A stretch of 64,000 bases of DNA from Sphingobium naphthae (lineage in GTDB: Bacteria > Pseudomonadota > Alphaproteobacteria > Sphingomonadales > Sphingomonadaceae): contig NZ_JAJGNO010000005.1 in NCBI RefSeq assembly GCF_020782235.1, positions 186,001 to 250,000 of the forward strand, written 5' to 3'. The position numbers were made by a program, and so were the translations under genes. The first letter of the stretch is position 1. Each line of letters opens with the position of its first letter. Of the stretch, positions 1 to 7,576 are shown piece after piece. Under the pieces are notes generated by a model. That model did no database searches. It was not told the DNA's origin and saw only the letters and a program-made list of their open reading frames with translations.

Positions 1-4
1 CCCT

Positions 5-982
5 TTGGGAAAGCGCAACGTCGTAAGGTCGCCTGTCTCGATGAGCAGGGGCGGCGGCGCTGGAAGAAGCGACCAACGTTGCGCGGCCAGCCTGTGGACG
101 CGCTGCTTGAGGAGAATATTCGTGTCTCCAGCTTCTGGTTTGAAGCCAATCTCCCCAAGGCCAGACTTGCAGCCTGATCTCCTCACCCCGCAGTTCGACT
201 ATGGCGTGGTCGACGGGCTTGGTCGTTCCTGGCAGCGTGGCCTCACGCCCAGGCTTGACGGAAAGGCTTTTCGGGCGGGAGCAGCAGGTCCGCTTGTTGA
301 GATCGCGCAAGTCGAGGCCGGGCGAGATTTGCGGGAGATGCGCGAGGAAGGCTGGCTTCATCCCGGTTCGGTCGAGCCGCTCCTAGAGGCATTGCTCAGG
401 CGGCCTCAGCTTTGGTTGGCACGCGACGGCCGCCAAGGCTTTGCGTCAGGTGAAGGGCTTGAGGACGAAGACAATCTGCACAGTTTCAAGATTGATGCCC
501 ATAAGGCAGCAAAATATGCAGGCTTCGAAACGCAGGCGGGTCTGCTGGTGACGGCATTGGGGGAGCTGATCGGCAATGTCGTTGACCACTCTGAGGCCAT
601 TTCTTCAGGGGTAGCGCTTTTCTCGGCGGGCAGGGGCGAGTTCGAAATTGTCGTTGCCGACGGTGGAATTGGCGCCTTGCGAAGCCTCACGCAAAATCCC
701 GACTATGCGGGTCTGAGCGATCATGGCGCCGCTCTGGAAACGATGGTCGAAACGGGCGTCTCGCGTCATGCGCGCGAGACCGGACATGGCAACGGATTTC
801 GTCCGATCTTCGAGAAGCTCGCGGACATGACGGGGGACCTGCGCTTCCGATCGGGAGACTATGTCCTCACGCTGGACGGACGCTTTGGCGACAAGATCGC
901 GCGTCAGATCACGCAAAAGCCCAGAATGGCGGGCTTTCTCGTGGCGATCAGCTGCCGGATATCGGCGAACAGGTTCCTCTGA
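5..982 (+). CDS. GHKL-type ATP-binding protein, possibly 5'-truncated by the window edge
   Basis: The C-terminal half carries the three signatures of a GHKL (histidine kinase/HSP90-like) ATPase: an N-box with Glu and Asn in ELIGNVVDHS near residue 190, a G1 box DGGIG near 220 and a G2 box GHGNG near 262, followed by the usual beta-strands (LRFRSGDYVLTLDG). No phospho-acceptor His domain or membrane segment is visible, so it is not a classical sensor kinase; the family includes anti-sigma kinases and ATPases of defence and signalling proteins. The first 100 residues have low-complexity composition and the reading frame stays open to the left edge, so the true start may lie outside the window; the listed start is a TTG. 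It converges on darG with only 24 nt between stops. Partner and substrate are unknown. The domain assignment is good; the role is not inferable. Confidence 0.6.
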   Translation: MGKRNVVRSPVSMSRGGGAGRSDQRCAASLWTRCLRRIFVSPASGLKPISPRPDLQPDLLTPQFDYGVVDGLGRSWQRGLTPRLDGKAFRAGAAGPLVEIAQVEAGRDLREMREEGWLHPGSVEPLLEALLRRPQLWLARDGRQGFASGEGLEDEDNLHSFKIDAHKAAKYAGFETQAGLLVTALGELIGNVVDHSEAISSGVALFSAGRGEFEIVVADGGIGALRSLTQNPDYAGLSDHGAALETMVETGVSRHARETGHGNGFRPIFEKLADMTGDLRFRSGDYVLTLDGRFGDKIARQITQKPRMAGFLVAISCRISANRFL

Positions 983-1006
983 TGGGTAAGCCGGGGCCTG
1001 CTGCGC

Positions 1007-2086
1007 TCAGTGGGCGAGATGACCAACCCGTTCAAACCGCTCCAGAGCCAGATTGATGAGGCGATCGTCGAATATGGCTTCCTTTCGGCGTGCCGAGCCG
1101 CTGCCGCCTGGCCAGGCCTTGATACCGGTCCTGATGCTTTCCAGCGACGGCTTGGCGCCTTCGACGGAAATCAGCCAGTCGACCGTTGCAAGCAGTTCCA
1201 TCCCAAGAGGCGACTCGAAGCCATCGATGAGCTGCGCAGTGGCCTCGAGCGCCGAGCGATAGGGTTTGGCCTCATCGGTGGTGAAATAAGCCTGCACCTT
1301 CTCCTTCTTCTCATCGTTGAACCGGATGACATCGAAGGGGCCGGCGTCGTTGATGCGCTTGTCGCAGGCGAGATAGCTGCCGTCGAGCGAGTTCAGAAGA
1401 TGGCGAAGATCGTCGGCATAGGGCCCGTAGCGGTTCGCCGCGAAGTTCAGCTTGAGCGGGTTTTCCTCCGCCAGCTTCTTCGTTGCCGCCTCGAGGAACC
1501 AGGCGAGCTTCTGCACCTCAAGAAGGGTGCACTCCATGCCGAGCACCCAGTAGCGACGAACGATTTCGGCGATGAGCGCTCTTGCGGGCGTCAGCTTTTC
1601 CACCCCGTCGCGCTTGGCCACATTCTGATATTTCGAGGTCGGCTCGAAGACAATGATATCGACATCGGGCAGATCGCCCAGCGCGCGCTCGATTTCGCTT
1701 CGAACCGACGTCCATTCAAGGCCGCCATTGCCCGCGCCCAGGGGGGGGATGGCGATCGACCGGATATTGTTCGCGCGGATGAAATCCCGCAGTTCCATCA
1801 GGCCCGAGCGTATCCATTCCATCTTCGAAGGATGGCGCCAATGCTTCTTCGTCGAGAAATTGACGATCCACCGCGGCCCGAACATGTCGCTGCCCTCGGT
1901 GACGAAGATGGCGCCGGGCTTGAGCTCGTTACTGGCGCAGGCCGCCTCGTACCGCTTCGAATTTTCCGGGAATTTTTCCTTGAACATGAGCGCAATGCCC
2001 TTGCCCATCACGCCCACCGTGTTGACGGTGTTCACCAGAGCGTCGGCGCGCGCCTCAAGCAGATTACCTGTGGTGTAGCGAATCAT
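1007..2086 (-). CDS. darG: DarG antitoxin: macrodomain DNA ADP-ribosyl glycohydrolase
   Basis: DarG removes the ADP-ribose that DarT attaches to thymidine in single-stranded DNA, and its C-terminal part can bind the toxin. The first 155 residues are a macrodomain: [15 protein letters not shown] (residues 19-33), NFSTKKHW with the conserved lysine at position 80, and the ribose-binding loop [12 protein letters not shown] (104-115). Residues about 165-359 form the alpha-helical C-terminal domain typical of full-length DarG; 359 residues is close to the usual length. The ATG at 2086-2084 directly abuts the darT stop (TGA at 2089-2087), so the two proteins should be translationally coupled. Identification rests on the macrodomain motif plus the adjacent toxin. 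Confidence 0.92.
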   Translation of the reverse strand: MIRYTTGNLLEARADALVNTVNTVGVMGKGIALMFKEKFPENSKRYEAACASNELKPGAIFVTEGSDMFGPRWIVNFSTKKHWRHPSKMEWIRSGLMELRDFIRANNIRSIAIPPLGAGNGGLEWTSVRSEIERALGDLPDVDIIVFEPTSKYQNVAKRDGVEKLTPARALIAEIVRRYWVLGMECTLLEVQKLAWFLEAATKKLAEENPLKLNFAANRYGPYADDLRHLLNSLDGSYLACDKRINDAGPFDVIRFNDEKKEKVQAYFTTDEAKPYRSALEATAQLIDGFESPLGMELLATVDWLISVEGAKPSLESIRTGIKAWPGGSGSARRKEAIFDDRLINLALERFERVGHLAH

Positions 2087-2731
2087 TCAAAAATACCATT
2101 CCGTGCGCGTGCGTGCCTGCACCTGTGATCCGGCAGCCGTCAACTGAGCCGCTATCGCAGCTGTCACGGCATTGGAGTGACAGGCTATCCCTACCAGTGC
2201 TTCGACGGGGAGATGGTTTCTCACCAAAGCCTCTGCCTCATAGCGTTCGAACCGGGCTGGATCGTCCGGATCCCGTCGGAAATTGCGCGCCGCCAGCATA
2301 TCCCAGTCGATCCAGTGCAAATCCGCCGAGTCTGAGCTGAATTGCGCGGTCTGAAGATAAGCGTGGCGATCCGTGAACACAAACGGAACATTGAGCGCAC
2401 CGAGGCGGGCGATCGAGCATATCATGATTACGATATCCTCGTTGGCCTGTCTCGTGACCCCGCCATGACCGGTGTGGATGTTGTAGAGCATGGGCGAGAA
2501 GGGCGTGAAGTAGAAGGGGACATAGTCACTGAGCGTTCCCTCATGAGGATGAGGAAGGGCGCGGTGACGCCGTCTGCCTATGAGCTCGGCATTGCCGATC
2601 GGCCGGAAATTGGGATCCTGCACCGGAGAATTCGAGCAGTGCAGGCCATTGCCGATGATCCAGGGGATATTTGCGCGATGGGTTATCCGGAAAATCAGCG
2701 CCTTGTCTCGGTTGATCAGCTGGGCGAACAT
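2087..2731 (-). CDS. darT: DarT toxin: ssDNA thymidine ADP-ribosyltransferase
   Basis: DarT (DUF4433) uses NAD+ to ADP-ribosylate thymidines in single-stranded DNA, blocking replication; it acts as a toxin and, in some systems, as an anti-phage effector. Visible family motifs are the N-terminal IFRITHRANIPWII (13-26), the segment YVPFYFTPFSPMLY (70-83), and AEALV near 166-170, where Glu167 occupies the position of the catalytic glutamate. The 214-residue length fits the family. The chosen ATG is preceded by an AGGTGA ribosome-binding site on the minus strand. It is the first gene of a darT-darG operon that diverges from ihfB; a 14-bp tandem repeat lies just upstream. Confidence 0.92.
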   Translation of the reverse strand: MFAQLINRDKALIFRITHRANIPWIIGNGLHCSNSPVQDPNFRPIGNAELIGRRRHRALPHPHEGTLSDYVPFYFTPFSPMLYNIHTGHGGVTRQANEDIVIMICSIARLGALNVPFVFTDRHAYLQTAQFSSDSADLHWIDWDMLAARNFRRDPDDPARFERYEAEALVRNHLPVEALVGIACHSNAVTAAIAAQLTAAGSQVQARTRTEWYF

Positions 2732-2749
2732 TTCACCTGTGTATCAGAT

Positions 2750-2777
2750 CAGTGCGTCTGATCCAGTGCGTCCGATG
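2750..2777. repeat. 14-bp tandem repeat upstream of darT
   Basis: Two adjacent copies, CAGTGCGTCTGATC at 2750-2763 and CAGTGCGTCCGATG at 2764-2777, differ at two positions. They sit 19 nt upstream of the darT start codon in the 184-nt gap between divergent darT and ihfB. The position suits an operator or promoter element for the toxin-antitoxin operon, but no DNA-binding partner is known from the sequence. Confidence 0.5.
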
Positions 2778-2915
2778 CCCTTGCCGATTCTTCCTCGCGG
2801 CGGCGATGCTGCTGAGCCAGCCTAAAAAAAATATCTGGGTTCAAGCCTTTGCGCGCTACCATTGCCATATCCTGTCTGGCAGACTTGCTCAGTTTCATGA
2901 TGGGGAGGGCAGGGG

Positions 2916-3200
2916 ATGATACGTTCGGAGCTGATTGCCAATTTATGCGCGGACTTTCCCGGTCAAAGGGGCGACGATATCGAGGGCGCGGTGGGGATAT
3001 TCTTCAATACGATCATCGACCAGCTTGGCGAGGGCGGGCGCGTCGAGCTGCGGGGTTTTGGCGCATTCTCGGTGCGTGATTATTCAGAACGTACCGGTCG
3101 CAATCCAAGGACCGGCGAGGCTGTCGCGGTAGCGGGCAAGTCGCGGGTTCATTTCAAGGCCGGCAAGGGCATTACGGATCGGCTGAACCATAAAATCTGA
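2916..3200 (+). CDS. ihfB: Integration host factor beta-like DNA-bending protein (HU/IHF family)
   Basis: A 94-residue HU/IHF-fold protein. It shows the family signature VELRGFGAFSVRDYSERTGRN (about 47-67) and the beta-arm tip RNPRTGE, whose proline intercalates into DNA. The N-terminal MIRSELIANL and the F/V-rich core resemble the IHF beta subunit more than HU or IHF alpha. IHF bends DNA for recombination, replication and promoter architecture. The ATG lies behind a purine-rich GGAGGGCAGGGG stretch. It stands alone between the darTG pair and a gene-free stretch. It may be the chromosomal ihfB or an extra island-borne copy; counting IHF genes in the genome would decide. Confidence 0.85.
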   Translation: MIRSELIANLCADFPGQRGDDIEGAVGIFFNTIIDQLGEGGRVELRGFGAFSVRDYSERTGRNPRTGEAVAVAGKSRVHFKAGKGITDRLNHKI

Positions 3201-3521
3201 CCATCATTTCTGCGAGAATTGTCAGCGATGGCCTTTGCGCTGCCGGTACGGATTTGATATCCAGTCATAGTCGCAAGCCAATGGCTTTTCGCAACCGAAC
3301 GCGCACTCCAGCTGATCATGGAGGGCAGGAGGGCGAAAGGAATGTAGGGACTTCGACTAAGTTATTGATTTAAAGGGAGAAAATGGCCCAAAATCTTGCC
3401 TCCTCTATTTGGGGGTAAAATTGGGGGTAAAATCGAAGAGCCAGCAGAAAAAATCGTTATTTTTCAACCATCGGATCAATCCTTTCGGTTGCTGCCGGGC
3501 CCACCACTTCTTCCGCTTTCC
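3201..3521. other. Gene-free stretch between ihfB and btuD
   Basis: These 321 nt contain no convincing coding sequence. The left part includes a short near-palindrome, AAGCCAATGGCTT, around 3277-3290; the right part is AT-richer than its surroundings and holds a perfect 12-bp tandem repeat (listed separately). It separates the accessory-looking darTG/ihfB segment from the core-like B12 locus, so it is a plausible boundary of an island or an old integration site, but no integrase gene is visible. Confidence 0.4.
3409..3432. repeat. Perfect 12-bp tandem repeat TTGGGGGTAAAA x2
   Basis: Two head-to-tail copies of TTGGGGGTAAAA occupy 3409-3420 and 3421-3432 in an AT-richer gene-free stretch. Function unknown; short direct repeats of this kind can mark attachment sites or slippage products. 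Confidence 0.6.
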
Positions 3522-4304
3522 CTACGCCGGCACGTCCCGCCGCAGAGGCACGATGGACGGCCATCCGCCGGCATCCTCGATACGCGCGGTGATGCCATAG
3601 ACCGACCGCAGGCGCTCGGGCGTCAGCACGTCCAGGGGCTTGCCGTCCGCGACCAACCTGCCGCCGTTGAGCAGCAGCAGGCGATCGCAATAGCGCGCAG
3701 CCATGGTAAGATCGTGCAGGACGGACACGACCATGCGCCCGGCCTGCGCTTCACGCGCGAGCAGTTCCAGCACGTCGATCTGATGCCCTGGGTCCAGCGA
3801 GGCCAGCGGCTCGTCCGCAATCAGCCCGGGCGCTTCGACAGCCAGGGCGCGGGCGAGCAGAACGCGCGCCCGTTCGCCACCCGATAACTCGGTCGCGATC
3901 CGATCGCGTAGACCTTGGACATCGGCTCGCGCCATCGCATCCTCTATCGCGGCGTAATCCGCGGCTGTGATACGGGACATGGGGCCAAGATGCGGCAAGC
4001 GGCCAAGCGCGACCAGGCGCTCCACGGAGAGCGGCCAGTGCAGCGTCTGTCCCTGCGGCAGATAGGCGATCGCCCGCGCGACCTGGCGCCGCGGCATGTC
4101 CGCAACGGCTTGCCCGTCGAGCGCGACCATGCCGCCGACCGGGCGCAGCAGGCCCAGAAGAGACCGCACCAGCGTGGACTTGCCCGCGCCATTGGGGCCC
4201 ACGATCCCGATCAATTCGCCGGGGGCAAGAGTTGCCGTGACGGCGTTCAGGACGGGCCGCCGGCCCAGGTTGACGCTGACATCGACGAGAGAAAGGGTCA
4301 CCAT
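3522..4304 (-). CDS. btuD: Vitamin B12 ABC transporter, ATPase subunit
   Basis: A 260-residue ABC ATPase of the FecE/BtuD (iron-siderophore and B12) type that would power corrinoid import across the inner membrane. Walker A is GPNGAGKST (35-43), the signature is LSGGERARVLLARAL (about 140-154), Walker B with the catalytic Glu is LIADEPLASLD, and the switch His is in VLHDLT. The start ATG at 4304 overlaps the permease stop by 7 nt, so the two are coupled. Longer readings upstream in this frame run out of frame through the permease and are not real. Substrate assignment to B12 comes from the adjacent cob/btu genes; the fold alone would also fit haem or siderophores. Confidence 0.85.
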   Translation of the reverse strand: MVTLSLVDVSVNLGRRPVLNAVTATLAPGELIGIVGPNGAGKSTLVRSLLGLLRPVGGMVALDGQAVADMPRRQVARAIAYLPQGQTLHWPLSVERLVALGRLPHLGPMSRITAADYAAIEDAMARADVQGLRDRIATELSGGERARVLLARALAVEAPGLIADEPLASLDPGHQIDVLELLAREAQAGRMVVSVLHDLTMAARYCDRLLLLNGGRLVADGKPLDVLTPERLRSVYGITARIEDAGGWPSIVPLRRDVPA

Positions 4305-5311
4305 AGCCGGCGCTCCCGCAAGAGATGCACAAGGAAGACGGGCACGCCCAGAAATGCCGTCACGACGCCGAGCTTCAACTCGCTTTGCGTCGGGATGAGC
4401 CGGACGGCGACGTCGGCGAGGGTCAGCAGCGCCGCGCCCGCGAGCAGCGAGGGCAGGAGCAGCGCGGACGGGCTTCGATCCGTCAGGGGGCGAACCAGAT
4501 GGGGGACAATCAGGCCAATGAAGCCGATCGCGCCCGAAACGGCGACCGCGCCGCCGACGCCGATGCCCACGCCGAGAAGGAGCCGCAACCGCGTGCGCTT
4601 GAGGTCGACGCCAAGCGCTTGCGCGCCGTCTTCGCCCAGGCTGAGCGCATCGAGCGCACGGCCGTCGACCAGCAGGAGCGCGATGCCGATGGCGATGCAG
4701 GGCAGGGCGATCCAGACATGATCGATCGACCGGTTTTCGATCGAACCCAGCAGCCAGGTCGTGATCTCCATCCCGGCAAAGGGATTGGGCGACAGGTTGA
4801 GCGCCAGGCTGATCCCTGCGCCGGCGAGGGTCGAAATGGCGATGCCGGCGAGGATCAGGCTCAAGGGGCTTTCCGAATGGCCGGCTAGCGCGAAGAGCGC
4901 GACCAGCGCGATCACGCCCATCAGGACCGCCAGAATCGGCAGCGCGAGCGCATGCAGTTCCGACAGGCCGAAATAGAGCGCGCCGACCGCTCCCAGCGCC
5001 GCGGCGTTGGACGCGCCCAGCACTGCCGGCTCGGCGAGCGGATTGCGCAGATAGCCCTGCAGCACGGCGCCCGCCAGCCCCAGCATCCCGCCAATCGCGA
5101 TCCCGAGCACCGCGCGGGGCAGGCGCAGGTCGAACAGGATCGCTGTGGTGATGCGGTCGCCATGACCCGTCGCTGCGGCGAGCAGGCGAGCGGAATCTAT
5201 CGGCACCGCGCCGATCGCCAGCGACGTGATGGCCGCGACCAACAGGATGATGGCGAGGCATGGCAGCAGCGCGGGGTATCGCATATCAGGCGGCAGGACG
5301 GGCATGGACAT
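4298..5311 (-). CDS. btuC: Vitamin B12 ABC transporter, permease subunit (FecCD/BtuC family)
   Basis: An integral membrane permease with about nine to ten hydrophobic segments and the FecCD hallmarks: LRLPRAVLGIAIGGMLGLAGA near the N-terminus, the motif GYLRNPLAEPAVLGAS, and the coupling-helix region GAIGFIGLIVPHLVRPL that contacts the ATPase. I place the start at the ATG at 5311 because GGAG precedes it by four bases; two upstream ATGs (5326, 5323) and one downstream (5305) are alternatives. It heads the btuC-btuD operon and diverges from btuF with about 60 nt between starts. B12 specificity is inferred from context. Confidence 0.85.
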   Translation of the reverse strand: MSMPVLPPDMRYPALLPCLAIILLVAAITSLAIGAVPIDSARLLAAATGHGDRITTAILFDLRLPRAVLGIAIGGMLGLAGAVLQGYLRNPLAEPAVLGASNAAALGAVGALYFGLSELHALALPILAVLMGVIALVALFALAGHSESPLSLILAGIAISTLAGAGISLALNLSPNPFAGMEITTWLLGSIENRSIDHVWIALPCIAIGIALLLVDGRALDALSLGEDGAQALGVDLKRTRLRLLLGVGIGVGGAVAVSGAIGFIGLIVPHLVRPLTDRSPSALLLPSLLAGAALLTLADVAVRLIPTQSELKLGVVTAFLGVPVFLVHLLRERRLW

Positions 5312-5372
5312 CGCGCTCCACATCATGGGTCGAATGCTTGTGTCTGGTCATGGCGCCGCTATGGAGAGGCGC

Positions 5373-6263
5373 ATGAAAAGGCTGTGGCTGACTGGACTGT
5401 TGCTGGGCTCGGCGCTGTGCGTGGCGGGGATCGCGATCGAGTGGCCGGCCGGCAAACCCGTAGCGGTCGCGGCATCGCCGTCGACCAAGGCGCCGCAACG
5501 GATCGTGTCGCTCAATCTGTGCGCCGACCAATATCTGCTGGCGCTCGCCGATCGGGATCAGATTGCCGGCCTGACCCGCAACGCCATCGATCCCGACATG
5601 TCGGCGGCAGCCGCGCAGGCGAAGGGCCTGCGACTGCTGAAAGGGTCCGCCGAAGAAATATTGGCGATCAACCCCGATCTCATCATCGGCATGCCCGCGC
5701 GTCGCGGCGGCGTGATGGCGGCTCTGTCGGGCGAACATTATCGCTCCGTCGATGTCACCCTGGCCAACAGCTATGCCGATATTGTCGCGCAGGTCCGGGT
5801 GATCGCGCAGGCCGTGGGGCATCCCGAGCGAGGCGAAGCGCTGATCGCCCGCATGGATCGCGACCTTGCGGCAATCCCGCGCCGGCAGGACGCGGGCGTC
5901 GCGGCCTATTATCAGCGGCGCGGCTATCTGACGGGCACCGGCACGCTGGTCGATGACCTGATGACGCGGGTGGGCCTCGTCAATCTGGCCGGCCGGATCG
6001 GCAAGCCGGCCTTGTCGCAGTTGAGCCTGGAAGAGCTGATGGTCGCGCAGCCCGACTATCTGATCGTGGAGAGCGCCGCCGAACGCGTCATGGATCAGGG
6101 GACGGAAATGCTGCACCACCCGATGCTTCGGGATATCAAGCGCCTTCCCCTGCCGCAGGCCTGGACCGTATGCGGCGGGCCGGCCTATGTCCGCGCCGCC
6201 CAGAGCCTCGCGGACCAATTGCGGGCCGCGCACGTTCAAAGATCGGCGGCCGTCACCAGCTGA
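5373..6263 (+). CDS. btuF: Periplasmic corrinoid-binding protein (BtuF-like)
   Basis: A class III periplasmic binding protein that would hand B12 from the periplasm to BtuCD. It has an N-terminal hydrophobic signal segment (about residues 5-22), then RIVSLNLCADQYLLAL, typical of the first lobe, a long linker helix region, and a second lobe ending with QAWTVCGGPAYVRAAQSLADQL. The ATG at 5373 has GGAG six bases upstream and gives 296 residues; an ATG at 5361 is also possible. It diverges from btuCD, so the three transporter parts sit on both strands, and it converges on cobO with 47 nt between them. Confidence 0.82.
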   Translation: MKRLWLTGLLLGSALCVAGIAIEWPAGKPVAVAASPSTKAPQRIVSLNLCADQYLLALADRDQIAGLTRNAIDPDMSAAAAQAKGLRLLKGSAEEILAINPDLIIGMPARRGGVMAALSGEHYRSVDVTLANSYADIVAQVRVIAQAVGHPERGEALIARMDRDLAAIPRRQDAGVAAYYQRRGYLTGTGTLVDDLMTRVGLVNLAGRIGKPALSQLSLEELMVAQPDYLIVESAAERVMDQGTEMLHHPMLRDIKRLPLPQAWTVCGGPAYVRAAQSLADQLRAAHVQRSAAVTS

Positions 6264-6310
6264 TGGGCCGCAGCCGGTAGCGATCTTGAAGGCGGCAAGC
6301 CGGTGAGGGA

Positions 6311-6919
6311 TCAAAACTCGACCCCCGCTTGCGCCTTCACCCCCTGTTCGCGGAACGGGTGCTTGACCAGCCCCATCTCGGTCACAAGGTCGGCCACCGC
6401 AATCAGCCCCTCCGGCGCGTTGCGTCCGGTGATGACGACATGGGTCATCGCAGGCTTGGCCGCCAGCGCTTCCAGCACGTCGCTCAGCGGCAGATAGTCG
6501 TAACGCAGGACGATGTTGAGTTCATCCGCCACGACCATGGCATAGGATGGGTCGGCGATCATGCGCTTGACCTCATCCCACGCCCGCCGCGTCGAGGCGA
6601 TGTCCTGCGCGCGATCCTGGGTGTCCCAGGTGAAGCCGTCGCCCATCGGCAGGAATTCGACCAGATCGGGAAAGCGATCGAACACCGCTTTTTCGCCGGT
6701 TGCCATCGCGCCCTTCACGAACTGCACGATGCCGACCTTCTTGCCATGGCCGATCGCGCGGATGGCCATGCCCAGCGCGGCGGTCGTCTTGCCCTTGCCG
6801 GTCCCGGTATGGACAACGACCAGCCCCTTCTCCAGCGTCTTCGACGCCACGATCTTCGCCTGCGCCGCCTGCCGCTTCTTCATCTTCTGCGCATGTTGTT
6901 CGTCCGTGCGTTCGACCAT
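6311..6919 (-). CDS. cobO: Cob(I)yrinic acid a,c-diamide adenosyltransferase
   Basis: CobO/BtuR-type ATP:corrinoid adenosyltransferase, which transfers the 5'-deoxyadenosyl group from ATP to Co(I) corrinoids; this yields the adenosyl form needed by methylmalonyl-CoA mutase. The P-loop GTGKGKTTAALGMAIRA is at about residues 39-55, followed by VGIVQFVKGA and the Walker B-like VVADELNIVLRYDYL. The C-terminal GLVKHPFREQGVKAQAGVEF is characteristic. I use the ATG at 6919 (GGGAG seven bases upstream) rather than the TTG two codons earlier; 202 residues. It is the last gene of the riboswitch-led cob operon, 90 nt after cobU. Confidence 0.95.
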   Translation of the reverse strand: MVERTDEQHAQKMKKRQAAQAKIVASKTLEKGLVVVHTGTGKGKTTAALGMAIRAIGHGKKVGIVQFVKGAMATGEKAVFDRFPDLVEFLPMGDGFTWDTQDRAQDIASTRRAWDEVKRMIADPSYAMVVADELNIVLRYDYLPLSDVLEALAAKPAMTHVVITGRNAPEGLIAVADLVTEMGLVKHPFREQGVKAQAGVEF

Positions 6920-7009
6920 GATCAAGCTCCCGTTCGGCGGACAAGCGTCCAGTGCGCGCGTGGTGGATGTCCGGGGATGGCCGCTGTCATCGCTCCGCCC
7001 TTCATCGCG

Positions 7010-7552
7010 TCATTCATGGCTGTAGACCGGGTGGCCCGGCCTCTTGAGCGCGAGCGGCAGGCCGGCGGCGACCAGCACCACCTCATCGCAGATCGCCGCG
7101 ATCGCCTGGTTGATCCGACCGGCCTCATCGCGGAACCGGCGGGCCAGATCATTGTCGGGGACGATGCCCCATCCGACCTCATTCGCCACCAGGATCAGCG
7201 CGCCGTCGAACCCCGCGACCGCCCGCTCCAGGGCATCGCCGGCGGCATCGACATCCTCGTCCGCAAGCATCAGGTTGGACAGCCAGAGCGTCAGGCAGTC
7301 GACGAGCACCACCTTGCCTTGGCCGCTCAGCGCCTCGATAGCTTGCGGCAGCGCGATTGGCGCTTCCACGCAGGCCCATCGCGCGTCCCGGTCGGCGCGA
7401 TGGCGGGCGATGCGCGCGCGCATCTCCTCGTCGAAGGCGTCCGCCGTGGCGATGAAGACCGGTGCGCCGGCGCTCGCTTCCGCTCGTTTCTGAGCGTAGC
7501 GGCTCTTGCCCGAACGCGCGCCGCCCAGCACCAGAAGTCGATGGCTGCTCAT
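7010..7552 (-). CDS. cobU: Adenosylcobinamide kinase / adenosylcobinamide-phosphate guanylyltransferase
   Basis: CobU/CobP phosphorylates the aminopropanol of adenosylcobinamide and then guanylylates it, giving AdoCbi-GDP for CobS. The P-loop GGARSGKSRYAQ is at residues 10-21. The downstream segments HRADRDARWACVEAP, LVDCLTLWLSNLM and ILVANEVGWGIVP are typical of the family, and 180 residues is the expected size. The guanylylated His of CobU lies in the ARIARHRADR segment. It follows cbiB by 24 nt in the cob operon. Confidence 0.95.
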   Translation of the reverse strand: MSSHRLLVLGGARSGKSRYAQKRAEASAGAPVFIATADAFDEEMRARIARHRADRDARWACVEAPIALPQAIEALSGQGKVVLVDCLTLWLSNLMLADEDVDAAGDALERAVAGFDGALILVANEVGWGIVPDNDLARRFRDEAGRINQAIAAICDEVVLVAAGLPLALKRPGHPVYSHE

Positions 7553-7576
7553 ATCTGCCGATCCCTCATCTGCATG

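Noticed and set aside
3409-3432. Integrase attachment core from a prophage
   Set aside because: No integrase, phage or tRNA gene is adjacent; only the tandem repeat itself is supported.
3522-5261. A single 579-residue minus-strand protein covering the ATPase and most of the permease
   Set aside because: Its N-terminal 319 residues are an out-of-frame, Arg/Pro-rich reading of btuC; only the ATPase part from 4304 on is real.
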